Positions 18,639 to 29,468 are shown, counted from the first letter of the stretch. The stretch: DNA of 64,000 bases from Candidatus Tisiphia endosymbiont of Nedyus quadrimaculatus (GCF_964059235.1 NZ_OZ060452.1:682001-746000), one strand, 5' to 3'. Made by a program: numbers and translations. The notes: generated from the sequence alone by a model not told the origin.

Positions 18639-21056
18639 ATGATAAAATTATCTGTAACAAAAACAGCCAAAGAGTCGAGATCTAGGAAAGAAAAACCTAC
18701 TTCTCATTTTATTCCTTATAAATGCCATTGGGATAGTAATACTATTTTAACTAAAAATAATGAATTATTACAAGTAGTAAAAATAGGTGGTTTTTCCTTT
18801 GAAACAGCTGATGATGAAGATTTAGATATTAAAAAAAATATCAGAAATGCGTTACTTAAAAATATGTCATCAGGCAATATTGTGATGTATTTCCACACGA
18901 TCAGGAGACGCAAACCAGTGGTTTTTGATGGGCTTGAATATACCTCTGACCCTACCATAAAAATACCTAATGATTTCACAACTTATTTATCAAATGAATG
19001 GCGTAAGAAACATGCAGGTTCTAGGTCGTTTTTTAATGAATTATATGTGAGTATTCTTTATAGACCAGATAAAGCTGGGGTTGCTATAATCGAATATTTC
19101 ATTAAAAAGTTGATGCAAAAGTCTGATAAATCAGCTTGGGAAAATGACATGCGAGATATGCAGGATAGTTTGCGAGAAATGTCCTCAAGAGTAGTTAATA
19201 CATTCCATAGTTATTCGGCGAGGTTACTTGGCGTACGCAAATCGAATAGTGGCTATTGTTGTGATATTATGGAATTCTTAGGTACTTTGGTGAATTGTGG
19301 ATCTTCAATGCAAATGACCGTTCCAAGAAATTCAATAGACCAATATCTTCCAACCCATAGATTGTTTTTTGGTTCTAGATCTATAGAAGCACGTGGTCCA
19401 AAGGGTAGAAGATATGCCGGTATATTAAGTATTTTAGAGTATGGACCATCTACGTCAGCTGGAATCTTTGACGGATTTTTACAAATGCCTTTTGAGTTTG
19501 TAATGACCCAAAGTTTTGTTTTTGCTAATAGGACAGTGGCGATTAGCAAAATGCAACTACAACAAAATAGAATGATTCAAGCAGAGGATAAAGCTGTATC
19601 ACAAGTTGCTGAAATTTCTCGAGCACTTGATATGGCTACCAGTGGTGATATTGGTTTTGGAGAACATCATTTTTCGCTTCTATGCTCTGATAGTAATTTA
19701 AAATCCCTTGAGGATACCCTATCTATGGCTTCTGTTGAACTCTCCAATTCTGGAATTCAACCGGTTAGAGAAAGAATTAATATGGAGCCAAGTTATTGGG
19801 GGCAGCTTCCTGGAAATATGGATTATATAGTAAGGGGTTCGACTATAAATACTTTAAACATGGCTAGTTTTGCATCTATGCATAATTATCCATTAGGTAA
19901 GGTTTTTAATAATCACTGGGGAGAATATGTAACTGTACTCGATACTACCTCGGGAACTCCTTTTTATTTCAGTTTTCATGTTAGAGATGTTGGACATACT
20001 CTGATCATTGGTCCAACTGGTGCTGGTAAAACAGTATTAATGAATTTTTTATGTGCACAAGCACAAAAATTTAAACCTAGAATGTTTTTCTTTGATAAAG
20101 ACCACGGTGCTGAAATATTTATTAGATCACTTAATGGGATTTATACCACAATTGATCCAGGAGGAGAATGTAACTTTAATCCTTTGCAACTTGATGATAC
20201 TGGTGAGAATAGAACATTTATATTAGAATGGCTTAAAGTATTGGTTACTTCTAATGGAGAGTTGTTATCATCAGAAGATAATAAGATTTTATCACAAGCA
20301 GTAAGTGGTAATTTTAAACTAGAGAAAAAAGATAGAAGATTAAAAAATGTTGTAGCATTTTTGGGCATAGATGGTCCTAATAGCTTAGCAGGCAGGATTG
20401 CTATGTGGGTTGGTAAAGGCTCTCATGCTAGAATATTTGATAATGAGGCAGATAATATTGATTTGCAGCAAGCTCGAGTATTTGGCTTTGATATGACTGA
20501 ACTGTTAAAAGATCCAGTTAGTCTTGCTCCTGTGCTACTATATATTTTCCATAGAATTAGTATTTCTTTAGATGGTCAAAGAACTATGATAGTTCTTGAT
20601 GAGGCGTGGGCTTTGATTGATAATCCAGTATTTGCTCCCAAAATTAAGGACTGGCTAAAAGTTTTGCGTAAGTTAAATACTTTTGTAATTTTTGCTACCC
20701 AAAGTGTTGAAGATGCAGCTAAAAGCAGGATTAGTGATACCTTGATCCAACAAACTGCGACACAAATATTCTTACCAAACCTTAAGGCAACTGATATTTA
20801 TCGTAGTGCTTTTATGCTTAGTCAACGTGAATATATTTTGATAAAAACTACAGATCCAACATCGCGTTATTTCTTAATAAAACAGGGGGTAGATGCAGTT
20901 GTTGCAAAAATAAGTTTAGATGGTATGACTGATATTATCAATGTTCTTTCTGGTCGGGTTGAAACAGTGTTATTGTTAGATCGGATTAGAAAGAAACATG
21001 GTGATGATCCTGAAAAATGGTTACCGGTATTTTATGAGGAAGTAAAATCACTTTAG
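18639..21056 (+). CDS. virB4: Type IV secretion ATPase VirB4 (RvhB4)
   Basis: Large ATPase of the secretion system, working at the cytoplasmic face of the inner membrane in assembly and substrate transfer. The 805-residue protein has the CagE/TrbE/VirB4 N-terminal domain and a RecA-like C-terminal domain. That domain carries Walker A GPTGAGKTVLMNF (about residue 463 on), Walker B TMIVLDEAW, and the conserved FVIFATQSVEDA. FFDKDHGAEIFIRSLNG is a VirB4 hallmark. It lies between virB3 and the first virB6. Rickettsia usually has a second virB4 elsewhere. Confidence 0.96.
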   Translation: MIKLSVTKTAKESRSRKEKPTSHFIPYKCHWDSNTILTKNNELLQVVKIGGFSFETADDEDLDIKKNIRNALLKNMSSGNIVMYFHTIRRRKPVVFDGLEYTSDPTIKIPNDFTTYLSNEWRKKHAGSRSFFNELYVSILYRPDKAGVAIIEYFIKKLMQKSDKSAWENDMRDMQDSLREMSSRVVNTFHSYSARLLGVRKSNSGYCCDIMEFLGTLVNCGSSMQMTVPRNSIDQYLPTHRLFFGSRSIEARGPKGRRYAGILSILEYGPSTSAGIFDGFLQMPFEFVMTQSFVFANRTVAISKMQLQQNRMIQAEDKAVSQVAEISRALDMATSGDIGFGEHHFSLLCSDSNLKSLEDTLSMASVELSNSGIQPVRERINMEPSYWGQLPGNMDYIVRGSTINTLNMASFASMHNYPLGKVFNNHWGEYVTVLDTTSGTPFYFSFHVRDVGHTLIIGPTGAGKTVLMNFLCAQAQKFKPRMFFFDKDHGAEIFIRSLNGIYTTIDPGGECNFNPLQLDDTGENRTFILEWLKVLVTSNGELLSSEDNKILSQAVSGNFKLEKKDRRLKNVVAFLGIDGPNSLAGRIAMWVGKGSHARIFDNEADNIDLQQARVFGFDMTELLKDPVSLAPVLLYIFHRISISLDGQRTMIVLDEAWALIDNPVFAPKIKDWLKVLRKLNTFVIFATQSVEDAAKSRISDTLIQQTATQIFLPNLKATDIYRSAFMLSQREYILIKTTDPTSRYFLIKQGVDAVVAKISLDGMTDIINVLSGRVETVLLLDRIRKKHGDDPEKWLPVFYEEVKSL

Positions 21057-21063
21057 TTAATTT

Positions 21064-23997
21064 ATGCATTATAATTTTATAAAAAATTTACTTAGTGGAG
21101 CAAAAATATTTGCTAGAATAGTAGTGCTATGCAGTCTACTAAATTTTACTGTTGTCCATAATAGTTATGCAGAAGAACCAAAACCAAAAGGTACTTTAGA
21201 TACTATAATTGATATTCTTTCAGGTTTGACCTGTGAAACTCAAGGTATCGGTGATTTATTACGTACGGAATTTTCTCACACTTGTATACCGGCATCATTT
21301 TTCACCTTTGCTGTTGCTAATATAATCTCGCCAGGATTATATGCAAATACCATGCTACGTCTTAAAATAAATGACCATGAATTATTTGATGGAGATTACC
21401 CTGGAGGACAATGTGCAAGAAATAATAAAATTGATCCAAATGACCCTAAATTAACCTTTGCATTGTGTAATAATGTTAATCTAATAGGTGTTAGAGCGAA
21501 GGCGATAACCCTTTCTGCTATTGCTATTGCTAAGGCCGTATTAACCGGTTCTGATCCGTGGAAAGATATTCTAAAAGCATGGGAGAGCAATAAAGCATCA
21601 TTTCATACTATTTATAAGGACACAAAAGATGGTTATTCTAGTGTAATGTTGGACGTACCTATACCAGTTATTTTTAAAGTAGTAAAAATAAAAGATACCA
21701 TGTGTGTAGCTGCTCCTACTATATTAGCAGATTGGGTATCAGTTGGCTGTAAGTATATTAGAGAACCTTACCCTGAATCGATTTATGCAACTTTTATGAG
21801 CCTTGATGATGGGACTAAGAAAGGTTCTAATACCGCTACTGACCCAATGGCAATAGTTGATTGTGGTTTGTCATCTTCTAGTTGTTACCAAAGAGCTTAT
21901 AATAATTCTAAAACAGCCATAGTTATCTCTTCACCATTAATAGAATGTATTAAAGAAATGACAGCAAGATTACTGGTTAGTAAAGATGTTTGTACATTTG
22001 ATGATATTAATAAAGTAATTAATTCAAGCAAAAGAGAAAGTAGCATATTATTTCAATTTCAACGTAATATGCACCGCACTGTTACCGCTTTATTGACTAT
22101 ATATGTAATTTTCTTTGGTTTTAAAATTATACTTTCTGGTGATGTTCCTCCTAAAAATGAAATAATTAATTTTGTATTAAAGATGTTGTTTGTAACCTAT
22201 TTTTCTGTAGGTATAAACATTACTCCTGGTAGTAATTCTGACTATAATCGACTAGATGGTATGGTACAATGGGCCTTTCCTTTATTATTAGGAGGAATAG
22301 ATACACTTGCTGGTTGGGTTATGAATGCTTCTCCATCAGAGTTGTGTAAATTTGATGGAGAAGTTTACGATAAAAATCTTTCTTATATGGCATTATGGGA
22401 TTCATTAGACTGTCATGTAAGCCATTATTTAGGATTAGATATCCTATCAACCTTACTGGTAGAAAATCAATATAAAAATCATGATTTCAAGAATTTTGAC
22501 TTTTTTAGTTTCTCAGCCCCACCTTATGTATATTTACTGATTCCTGCTATTATTTCAGGTAACATGACTCTAGTATCTTTGGCACTGTCCTATCCTTTAT
22601 TAGTGATTTCTGTTGGAGCGTTTATGGTGAATGCTACAGTGATGTGCATGATATCTATAGTAATATTAGGTGTTTTAGCTCCTCTTTTTGTGCCAATGTT
22701 TTTATTTGAATATACTCGTGGTTACTTTGAATCATGGGTAAAGTTATTAATATCATTTTTACTACAACCTATGGTAGTGGCAACCTTTATGATTATGATG
22801 TTTTCAGTTTATGATTTCGGTTTTTATGGTCACTGTAAATATAAAAGTAACCCTATACAAAGTAGTATAGAAAGTGGGGGAGATGGAAAAAGAAAGGTAA
22901 AAATATTTTATGTTGATAATAATTGGGATGGATATATTGATCAAAACGATGTTAAAAGCTGTAAAAATAGCCTAGGTTATATGCTTAATAATCCAATAGA
23001 AACAGTTTTTGATTTTGCTAAAGATAACCTCAATGAGATTGTCAAAAAAAAACCAGGTAGTGGTAGTACAAGCGATCATTTATCTAAATACCCGTTTTTG
23101 CAGGGTATTATTATGGGACCCGGTATGTTCTTTGTATCACCCAAACTAGTTTTTGAGAAAATTAAGGATATTGCTCTAGCTTTAATTACTGCCTGCTTTA
23201 CTTTGTATTTAATGTATCACTTTAGTAGCCAATTAGCAGAGTTTGCAGCTGATATGACTGAAGGTGTACCTCTTAGTGGTGTTGCCATACATCCACAAGC
23301 AATATACAAAGCCGGTATGGCTGCTCTTGGAGCTGCTGGTAAAATGCAGGCGGCTGATAAAGTAGCTAGAGGTGCTAGTACTAAGGATCTAGGTGGTGGA
23401 GGTGGATCAGCTGGAGATACTAAAGCTACTGGTGGTGAATCAGCAGGAGATACCTTAGACACCAGCGGTTCATCTGGAGATACTGTATCAACAGCAGGAG
23501 GAGGTGGTGGTAAGTCTCTAGGTGGTGGTGGACTGCCTATCTCTCCAGCCCGTCATATAGCAGAATCTACTGCAGCTGGTGTATCTGAATCGAGTGCTTC
23601 AAATGCAGGAGGTTCTTCAAAGGAATCAAGGGTTAATTTGCAGACTATTGACGAACCTATTCTACCTCCAACTAGTAAAATAGTAGAAACAGAGGATTTT
23701 GTTAATAGGTCACCACAGATAGCTACAAATACGCAAGAATTAGAAAGGACAGTAGAGAAAGCAAGTCCTACTAAGGAATTACCAAAAGAGCAAAAGACCC
23801 ATGAGTTACTTTCTAAAACTTTGGGAGGACTTGAGGATTCTACGGTGCAAGCTGGAAAGGCTGGTGACATTAAACAAGAAATAAAAAATCGTGAGGAAAA
23901 AGCTAGGAAGGAGAGCTATCTTAAAACTAGACCAGCTAAGAAAACTACAACTGCTAGAACTAATGTAAAAAAAGATGGCTCTAATGAAAATTCATAA
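21064..23997 (+). CDS. virB6-1: VirB6-family T4SS channel protein, first paralogue
   Basis: Inner-membrane VirB6/TrbL channel component, enlarged as in other Rickettsiales (977 residues). It has a signal-like N-terminus (residues 15-37, ending VVHNSYA). A Cys-rich extracytoplasmic region follows, then a core of several membrane helices starting at the conserved LLTIYVIFFGFKIILSG. The core also contains GVLAPLFVPMFLFEYTRGYF, the VirB6 signature. After the last helix (about residue 730) a Gly/Ser/Thr-rich tail runs to the end, with repeated GGSAGDTKATGG-like units. The gene starts 7 bp after virB4 and overlaps the next by 23 bases. Confidence 0.93.
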   Translation: MHYNFIKNLLSGAKIFARIVVLCSLLNFTVVHNSYAEEPKPKGTLDTIIDILSGLTCETQGIGDLLRTEFSHTCIPASFFTFAVANIISPGLYANTMLRLKINDHELFDGDYPGGQCARNNKIDPNDPKLTFALCNNVNLIGVRAKAITLSAIAIAKAVLTGSDPWKDILKAWESNKASFHTIYKDTKDGYSSVMLDVPIPVIFKVVKIKDTMCVAAPTILADWVSVGCKYIREPYPESIYATFMSLDDGTKKGSNTATDPMAIVDCGLSSSSCYQRAYNNSKTAIVISSPLIECIKEMTARLLVSKDVCTFDDINKVINSSKRESSILFQFQRNMHRTVTALLTIYVIFFGFKIILSGDVPPKNEIINFVLKMLFVTYFSVGINITPGSNSDYNRLDGMVQWAFPLLLGGIDTLAGWVMNASPSELCKFDGEVYDKNLSYMALWDSLDCHVSHYLGLDILSTLLVENQYKNHDFKNFDFFSFSAPPYVYLLIPAIISGNMTLVSLALSYPLLVISVGAFMVNATVMCMISIVILGVLAPLFVPMFLFEYTRGYFESWVKLLISFLLQPMVVATFMIMMFSVYDFGFYGHCKYKSNPIQSSIESGGDGKRKVKIFYVDNNWDGYIDQNDVKSCKNSLGYMLNNPIETVFDFAKDNLNEIVKKKPGSGSTSDHLSKYPFLQGIIMGPGMFFVSPKLVFEKIKDIALALITACFTLYLMYHFSSQLAEFAADMTEGVPLSGVAIHPQAIYKAGMAALGAAGKMQAADKVARGASTKDLGGGGGSAGDTKATGGESAGDTLDTSGSSGDTVSTAGGGGGKSLGGGGLPISPARHIAESTAAGVSESSASNAGGSSKESRVNLQTIDEPILPPTSKIVETEDFVNRSPQIATNTQELERTVEKASPTKELPKEQKTHELLSKTLGGLEDSTVQAGKAGDIKQEIKNREEKARKESYLKTRPAKKTTTARTNVKKDGSNENS

Positions 23998-26269
23998 AGT
24001 CACCAACTGTACAAGTTTAAGTAGGTATAATAGTCCTCGATGTTATGTGGGTAGGCGGGAATCTAAAGAAATAGACCGGAAGGGTGCTTTAGATATTCTA
24101 GATCTCGCACCGAAGCAGGATGGCATTAAGGGAAACAGGAATGACACCTTAGGGCTGTTATACCTACTTAAAACTTGCCCACTTGGTAAAGTCATAAAAA
24201 TTTTTATACAATGTTGTTTGGTACTTTTTTCAAGCAAAGTTTTTGCTGGTTTTGGAGATCCGTGTCCATCAGTTTCATTTGCAGTAGATGATTATTTAAG
24301 ACAAAACACAGCTTACGGACATCTTCTATATAGTATTGATATGACCGGTACTCCTAATGGGTGTGATGCAACTGACCCACAATTTAAATTCTGTCTAAAA
24401 AATAAAGATGGTAGTCTTCTAGAGTGTAAAGTTATTACTCTTAATTTAAATGATTCTAAGCGTCTTAGTGAGTTAAGCACTGATAATAATCCTGATTTAG
24501 GTGGAAATACTTTATTAAAAGATATTATTTTAACAGTAAAAATTGTTGATACAAGATTGTGCCTAGTCATGTCTACCTCAAAAGGACAACTTCCACTAGC
24601 TTGTAAAAGTACTACCACACCAGCTCCGATACCACCACCAAACGAACAATGCCGGAATATAGGTAAAACTTGTTATATGGGTACTACAAGGAGTCAGTCA
24701 TTACTTAATTTTTCTGGCTTAGCTGTAGATTGTGTAAAGGAAACTCTTGATAAAGTTTTTTTTCGTTATAGTAGCTGTGATCCAAAAAATGATAAGATTA
24801 GTTTGACTGCCCTTAATCCTTTCTCAACCTTCCAAGAATCTTTGAAAATATCTATTAGGGCGGCGTTAATATTATATGTTATGTTTTTTGCTGTTAATAT
24901 GATTTTAAGCAAAGAATATGGTAATTTAGATAAAATAGCATCTTTTGTTATGAAGCTAGTAGTTGTCACTTATTTTGCTACAGGTCTTGGACCAGCGTAT
25001 TTTAAGGATGGAAAGGAAACTACCGAAAATGGTATGCTTCAGTATGGTTTACCATTACTCACGCAGTTTACTCCACAATTTGCCCAAATAGTTTTTAATG
25101 CTGGTGGCTCTCGAGGATTATGTGAGTACGATACTAGTAAGTATAAAGATGGTTATAAGTTTTATGCACTTTGGGATGCTGTTGATTGTAGGATAGGTTA
25201 TTATTTGGGTATGGGGCTATATTATAATACAGAATCCGTTTTAAACGGTATTCCTAATAATGTGCCGGGTGGAACTAAAGGTATTGCTGTAAACTTTAAA
25301 AAACCTGGAGACGAAGCACCAAAGGCATTGAGTAAGGTTGGCGGATTCAGATTTTTTACTGTGATGTTTGGTTTATTATTATCTGGACAAATAATAATAG
25401 TAGCATCTGGAATAATATTTTCTGTAATATTTGTTTCAATAATTTTATATTTTATAACACACTATTTAGTATGTCTAGTTACCATATATGTCATGACCTA
25501 TATTTCTCCTATATTTATTCCTATGGTTTTATTTACTAGAACCAAAGCATATTTTGATGCATGGCTAAAAATTTGTATATCTTGTGCAGTGCAACCCGCA
25601 GTGGTAGCTGGTTTTATTGCATTGTTACTTACTATGTATGATTCGGCAATATACAAGAATTGTGAGTTTATGAGGCATGACTATAAGTATAACAGTGATG
25701 TTCAGTTTAGTACTTTTGAGCTTAGATTACCAAATACTAATACTGAGGATTGTAAAAATAGTGCCGGATATAAATTATTACGATATTATTCAGGGGAAGG
25801 TTGGGAGAAGCATCTTTTAATTCTTTTTCCAATTAAATCAATTGTTATAGATGTTGTATCACTGTTAGTAGAGTTACTTTATGTATTAATTTTTTCAATT
25901 ATTTTTTATTATTTTTCAAAATCAATTAGTCAGTTTGCCGCCGAGCTTACTGGTGGTCCTATCATGGATTCCGTAACAGCTAGTCCTACTAAGATAGTTG
26001 ATATGGTTAAGAAAGGGGCAGAGTTTATTGCCGATGCTTCAAAAAGTTCCGGTGGAAAACCACCGCAGAAAAATCCTTTAGAAAAACCAAGGAAAGGAGG
26101 AGAAGAAGCAAAAGATTCAGGTGGTGGTGATGGTGGTGGCAAAGCTGATGAAGGTACGGCAGGTTCTAGTGGTGGCGGTAGCGGTGGTGGTATGGGTTCT
26201 GGAGGCGGTGGTGGTATGGGTTCTGGAGGCGGTGGTGGTATGAGTGGTGGTGGCGGTGGTGCAGGGTAA
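23975..26269 (+). CDS. virB6-2: VirB6-family T4SS channel protein, second paralogue, with repeat-encoded N-terminus
   Basis: A 764-residue VirB6/TrbL paralogue. The core motifs are RAALILYVMFFAVNMILS, TYISPIFIPMVLFTRTKAYF and FYYFSKSISQFAAELTGG. The secretory hydrophobic segment (VIKIFIQCCLVLFSSKVFA) begins only at about residue 73. Residues about 13-68 before it are encoded by a palindromic repeat (24012-24177) that keeps the frame open. The C-terminus is a Gly-rich tail in which a GMGSGGGG-type unit is repeated. The overlap with virB6-1 supports coupling. Whether translation truly begins at 23975, at ATG 23984, or after the repeat is not settled by sequence. Confidence 0.9.
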   Translation: MALMKIHKVTNCTSLSRYNSPRCYVGRRESKEIDRKGALDILDLAPKQDGIKGNRNDTLGLLYLLKTCPLGKVIKIFIQCCLVLFSSKVFAGFGDPCPSVSFAVDDYLRQNTAYGHLLYSIDMTGTPNGCDATDPQFKFCLKNKDGSLLECKVITLNLNDSKRLSELSTDNNPDLGGNTLLKDIILTVKIVDTRLCLVMSTSKGQLPLACKSTTTPAPIPPPNEQCRNIGKTCYMGTTRSQSLLNFSGLAVDCVKETLDKVFFRYSSCDPKNDKISLTALNPFSTFQESLKISIRAALILYVMFFAVNMILSKEYGNLDKIASFVMKLVVVTYFATGLGPAYFKDGKETTENGMLQYGLPLLTQFTPQFAQIVFNAGGSRGLCEYDTSKYKDGYKFYALWDAVDCRIGYYLGMGLYYNTESVLNGIPNNVPGGTKGIAVNFKKPGDEAPKALSKVGGFRFFTVMFGLLLSGQIIIVASGIIFSVIFVSIILYFITHYLVCLVTIYVMTYISPIFIPMVLFTRTKAYFDAWLKICISCAVQPAVVAGFIALLLTMYDSAIYKNCEFMRHDYKYNSDVQFSTFELRLPNTNTEDCKNSAGYKLLRYYSGEGWEKHLLILFPIKSIVIDVVSLLVELLYVLIFSIIFYYFSKSISQFAAELTGGPIMDSVTASPTKIVDMVKKGAEFIADASKSSGGKPPQKNPLEKPRKGGEEAKDSGGGDGGGKADEGTAGSSGGGSGGGMGSGGGGGMGSGGGGGMSGGGGGAG
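24012..24177 (+). repeat. Palindromic element inserted in the virB6-2 reading frame
   Basis: Ends CAAGTTTAAGTAGGTATAA and TTATACCTACTTAAAACTTG are inverse complements, 166 bp apart. The interior carries a GGGAATCTAAAG module as in other rickettsial repeats. The reading frame passes through without a stop, the known behaviour of in-gene Rickettsia palindromic elements. A target duplication is not evident. Confidence 0.75.
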
Positions 26270-26275
26270 CAAAAA

Positions 26276-26460
26276 ACGATGTCATTCCCGTGTAGGCTTT
26301 GCCCGCGTGGATCACTAGTATGTCATATATGGATTGCTTCGTCGGCTACGCCTCCTCGCAATGACGACAGTACTTTTACCCACACGTCATTGCGAGAAGG
26401 CACTTTAGTGGCGACGAAGCAATCCATTTATAATCATTCTTAGCAACGGCGGGAATCACA
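26276..26460. repeat. Compound rickettsial repeat between virB6-2 and virB6-3
   Basis: A mosaic of modules: CCCGCGTGGATCACTAGTAT (also at about 56910 and, inverted, 58450), the GGATTGCTTCGTCGG / CTCGCAATGACG palindrome, and TCATTCTTAGCAACGGCGGG (inverted near 57000). It opens a 227-bp gap in an otherwise tightly packed operon and could reduce transcript read-through to the later virB6 genes. Confidence 0.7.
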
Positions 26461-26514
26461 TTGAAGCTGCTTAAGTGGCAGTAATTAACTTGGATATTGT
26501 TGTATAAAAATTGT

Positions 26515-29454
26515 ATGAAAGGAAATTTATCAAAACTTATAATAGTATTAGGCATAGCGGCTCTAGTGGTTAGCGTTGTTATGGTATTACTTGCGATGAT
26601 AGGGTCAGTAAAAATTACCAACGGTTGCCTCCTTAGATATGATCTAGACGAAAAGGGAGGTAGTACTGATCGTATTACTAATACAATCATGCTTAACGCA
26701 ACAGCAAACTATACTGTTATTACCAAAACAAAACCAGATGGTTCAATTGAGACTGAGTATGATCCTAAACATTATGGAGAATGGTTAAATACTAATTTAG
26801 CTGTTACAGATAAGCAGGATATTAAGTTTAAAATAGAGGGTAACATAAGTCTTTGTAGGGCTTATATCCCCAAAAATAATATTCAACAATCTTCAGATCT
26901 AGATACCAATAATAACATGGTTGCCATTCCTAGGGTTGAAGAAACTAATGCAGAACCACTATCTTTAATTTTTGATGCTAAAACTGATGAATGGCGAAAT
27001 ATAGCTGAATTGTTTATTAACGATAAGGTCATAATATCAGTTTCACCGGATCACAAAAAATTGCCGGATTTGCCAAATAATATAGCTAGTGTAAAAAATG
27101 TCTTTAAGCTTGTTAAGCAAGATGGTGAATTTAAAAATTTTATAGAGACAGCAGATTGCTCAGAAGGGCAGAAAACATATAGTCCATTATGTGGTAGATA
27201 TTCAATATATACTGGGCAGTATGTTAGTGGTTGTAAGTGGCCGGCAAATTGTAACAATCCGAATGATTGTGTTAATATTAATCCACATGATATATGTTGG
27301 GATATAGTACAGAATAGGCATGTAGGTGATTGGCGTTGTAATTCTGATCCAGCTCATTGGTTTAGTTACTGGAAAACAATATGTGATGAGACTCCTTTTT
27401 TGGCTAATGTGATGAGTACAGCACCAGAATCTTATCGTGATGACGGTTTTTTTACTTCGCCTTGGTATGATAATACTGGTAAGCTATTTACTAATTTCTA
27501 CCCTGAATGTTCTAACAATTCTAGTGCTTCATCTCGTACATGCCCTGATGTTGATCATAGCATAAAAGATAAAGCTTACATAGAAGGGGAATACCAAAAT
27601 AAAAGATATTTTTGGTACTCTGCCGATGGTCCAACAGGTCTGTTATATAGAATGGATAACAGTGAGACTCCAACTAATGCTAAATCTTTAGGAGCAGACT
27701 ATAAATTTGCCAAAGTAATTGCTGGAAACAAAGAGTATGATCCAATAAATAATAGTAAAGCTGCTAATATTAAATATCAAATCATTTATAATGGGACTCT
27801 AGCCGGTACAGCAAAAACCTATTTACAATATCGTTTATGGTCAAAAGATGACAAATATACCAATAATACTGGTGGCTATGTCTTAAATATTAAGCAGACT
27901 AAATGTCGAAGAACTAATGGCGAGAGTTTTGATGATGTTGAGGCTAATCGTGGTAAAATACAATATTTAGTAGTACCATATGACGAAAATCCTAACACAT
28001 CTAGTAAACCTTATACCGCTAATAGTATTAATATGGATGATGCCGAAGGTAATGCGAAGATTACTACAAGTGGCAATGGATATCTATGGATGAGAATTCT
28101 CAATAAAAAAGAGGACTATAAAGAAAGTTATGGTAGGTATAAAGTACAATTCTTTACCTCAGAAAAAGTTGGTAGTTTTACTTTAAATATTTTAACCCCT
28201 TTATTTGAGTTATTAAAAGGCAAAATCAAGGGTGCAGCTGTGATGATTTTTAAGAACATGACTTGCTATGGTGGGGGAGTTACTACTTGTACTAACTTTT
28301 TTAACTATATAAAAGCCGTATTAATTCTCTACGTTATGTCATACGGAGCAATGTTTTTATTAGGTATGGTCAAAATCAACCAACAGGATTTGGTAATTAG
28401 GATAGCAAAAATTGCTATAGTTAGTGGGTTAATGAATGAAAGTACTTTTGGATTTTTCAATAATTATATATTTGATTTTGTAACTAACTTTTCAGATGGA
28501 ATCATCTCGAATATGAGTGGCTATAGCATGTTTTCATCAACGAATAAGATAACAAATCCTTTCATGTTCCTAGATGCATTAATGAGTAAAATATTGTTCA
28601 GTAAAACTTTTGCTGGTCAAGTGCTTTCTTTAATCTCTATGGGTCTTAGTGGATTGATTTATTTTGTTATAGTATTTATTGCTACAATGATAGTAATCAT
28701 CACCGCTCTTCGAGCCGTGGCAGTTTATATTATGGCATTTATGGCAATTGCTATATTAATTGGTATAGCTCCATTGTTTCTTACGTTTATGCTATTTGAT
28801 TTCACTAGATATTTATTTGATAATTGGGTGAGGTTTACTTTTAGATATATTATAGAGCCAGTAATTTTAATGGCAGGAATTATTATACTTACTCAGCTAT
28901 TTACAATTTACTTGGATTTTGCAACTGGTTATAGTGTGTGTTGGAAATGTGCTTTACCTATAAAAGTTCCATTTCCTGCTATTCCAGGTCTTCCTGCGAT
29001 TTTCTCTAATTTAGAGATTTTTTGTATCAATTGGTTTGTACCTTGGGGAATGGATCCTCGTTCTGGTATGATGGGTTTGAATATGCAACATTATATTGCA
29101 TTAATTATGATTGCTTATGGAATGTATGGTTATGTTGAATTTTCTGGAAAAATGGTGGCAAAGTTGACTAGTACCGCTGGACCTTCTGCTACATCTATGG
29201 GACATGCAATGTCATCGGCAATGGAACAAGGAGCTTTAAAAAAGGTTGGTTTAGATAAGACATCTAGAGATACAATTAAGAAAGAAGCTGCTGGTAGATT
29301 AAAAAATAGGAATAAAGCAATTGATAAAGGGAATAAAGCTAGGTCAAAAGGTGATACCAAGGATAGTGATGGTAACAATAAGGATCAGAATCCAAGAAGT
29401 GGTGTTGAGAGTGGTAGTGGTAATGAAAGTGGTTCTAATGCGAATCCAAAGTAA
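26515..29454 (+). CDS. virB6-3: VirB6-family T4SS channel protein, third paralogue
   Basis: A VirB6/TrbL paralogue of about 979 residues. An N-terminal hydrophobic segment (LSKLIIVLGIAALVVSVVMV) is followed by a very large Cys-containing extracytoplasmic domain (about residues 35-560). The channel core then appears as KAVLILYVMSYGAMFLLGM, GIAPLFLTFMLFDFTRYLF and FRYIIEPVILMAGI. A charged, Gly/Ser/Asn-rich tail ends the protein. ATG 26515 is preferred; a TTG six codons earlier is also open. It shares its domain plan with the following two genes. Confidence 0.92.
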   Translation: MKGNLSKLIIVLGIAALVVSVVMVLLAMIGSVKITNGCLLRYDLDEKGGSTDRITNTIMLNATANYTVITKTKPDGSIETEYDPKHYGEWLNTNLAVTDKQDIKFKIEGNISLCRAYIPKNNIQQSSDLDTNNNMVAIPRVEETNAEPLSLIFDAKTDEWRNIAELFINDKVIISVSPDHKKLPDLPNNIASVKNVFKLVKQDGEFKNFIETADCSEGQKTYSPLCGRYSIYTGQYVSGCKWPANCNNPNDCVNINPHDICWDIVQNRHVGDWRCNSDPAHWFSYWKTICDETPFLANVMSTAPESYRDDGFFTSPWYDNTGKLFTNFYPECSNNSSASSRTCPDVDHSIKDKAYIEGEYQNKRYFWYSADGPTGLLYRMDNSETPTNAKSLGADYKFAKVIAGNKEYDPINNSKAANIKYQIIYNGTLAGTAKTYLQYRLWSKDDKYTNNTGGYVLNIKQTKCRRTNGESFDDVEANRGKIQYLVVPYDENPNTSSKPYTANSINMDDAEGNAKITTSGNGYLWMRILNKKEDYKESYGRYKVQFFTSEKVGSFTLNILTPLFELLKGKIKGAAVMIFKNMTCYGGGVTTCTNFFNYIKAVLILYVMSYGAMFLLGMVKINQQDLVIRIAKIAIVSGLMNESTFGFFNNYIFDFVTNFSDGIISNMSGYSMFSSTNKITNPFMFLDALMSKILFSKTFAGQVLSLISMGLSGLIYFVIVFIATMIVIITALRAVAVYIMAFMAIAILIGIAPLFLTFMLFDFTRYLFDNWVRFTFRYIIEPVILMAGIIILTQLFTIYLDFATGYSVCWKCALPIKVPFPAIPGLPAIFSNLEIFCINWFVPWGMDPRSGMMGLNMQHYIALIMIAYGMYGYVEFSGKMVAKLTSTAGPSATSMGHAMSSAMEQGALKKVGLDKTSRDTIKKEAAGRLKNRNKAIDKGNKARSKGDTKDSDGNNKDQNPRSGVESGSGNESGSNANPK

Positions 29455-29468
29455 TAACTGAAAATGAA

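Noticed and set aside
23553-23870. Antisense open frame under the virB6-1 tail
   Set aside because: It mirrors a low-complexity Gly/Ser/Thr tail. No start signal or homology is visible.
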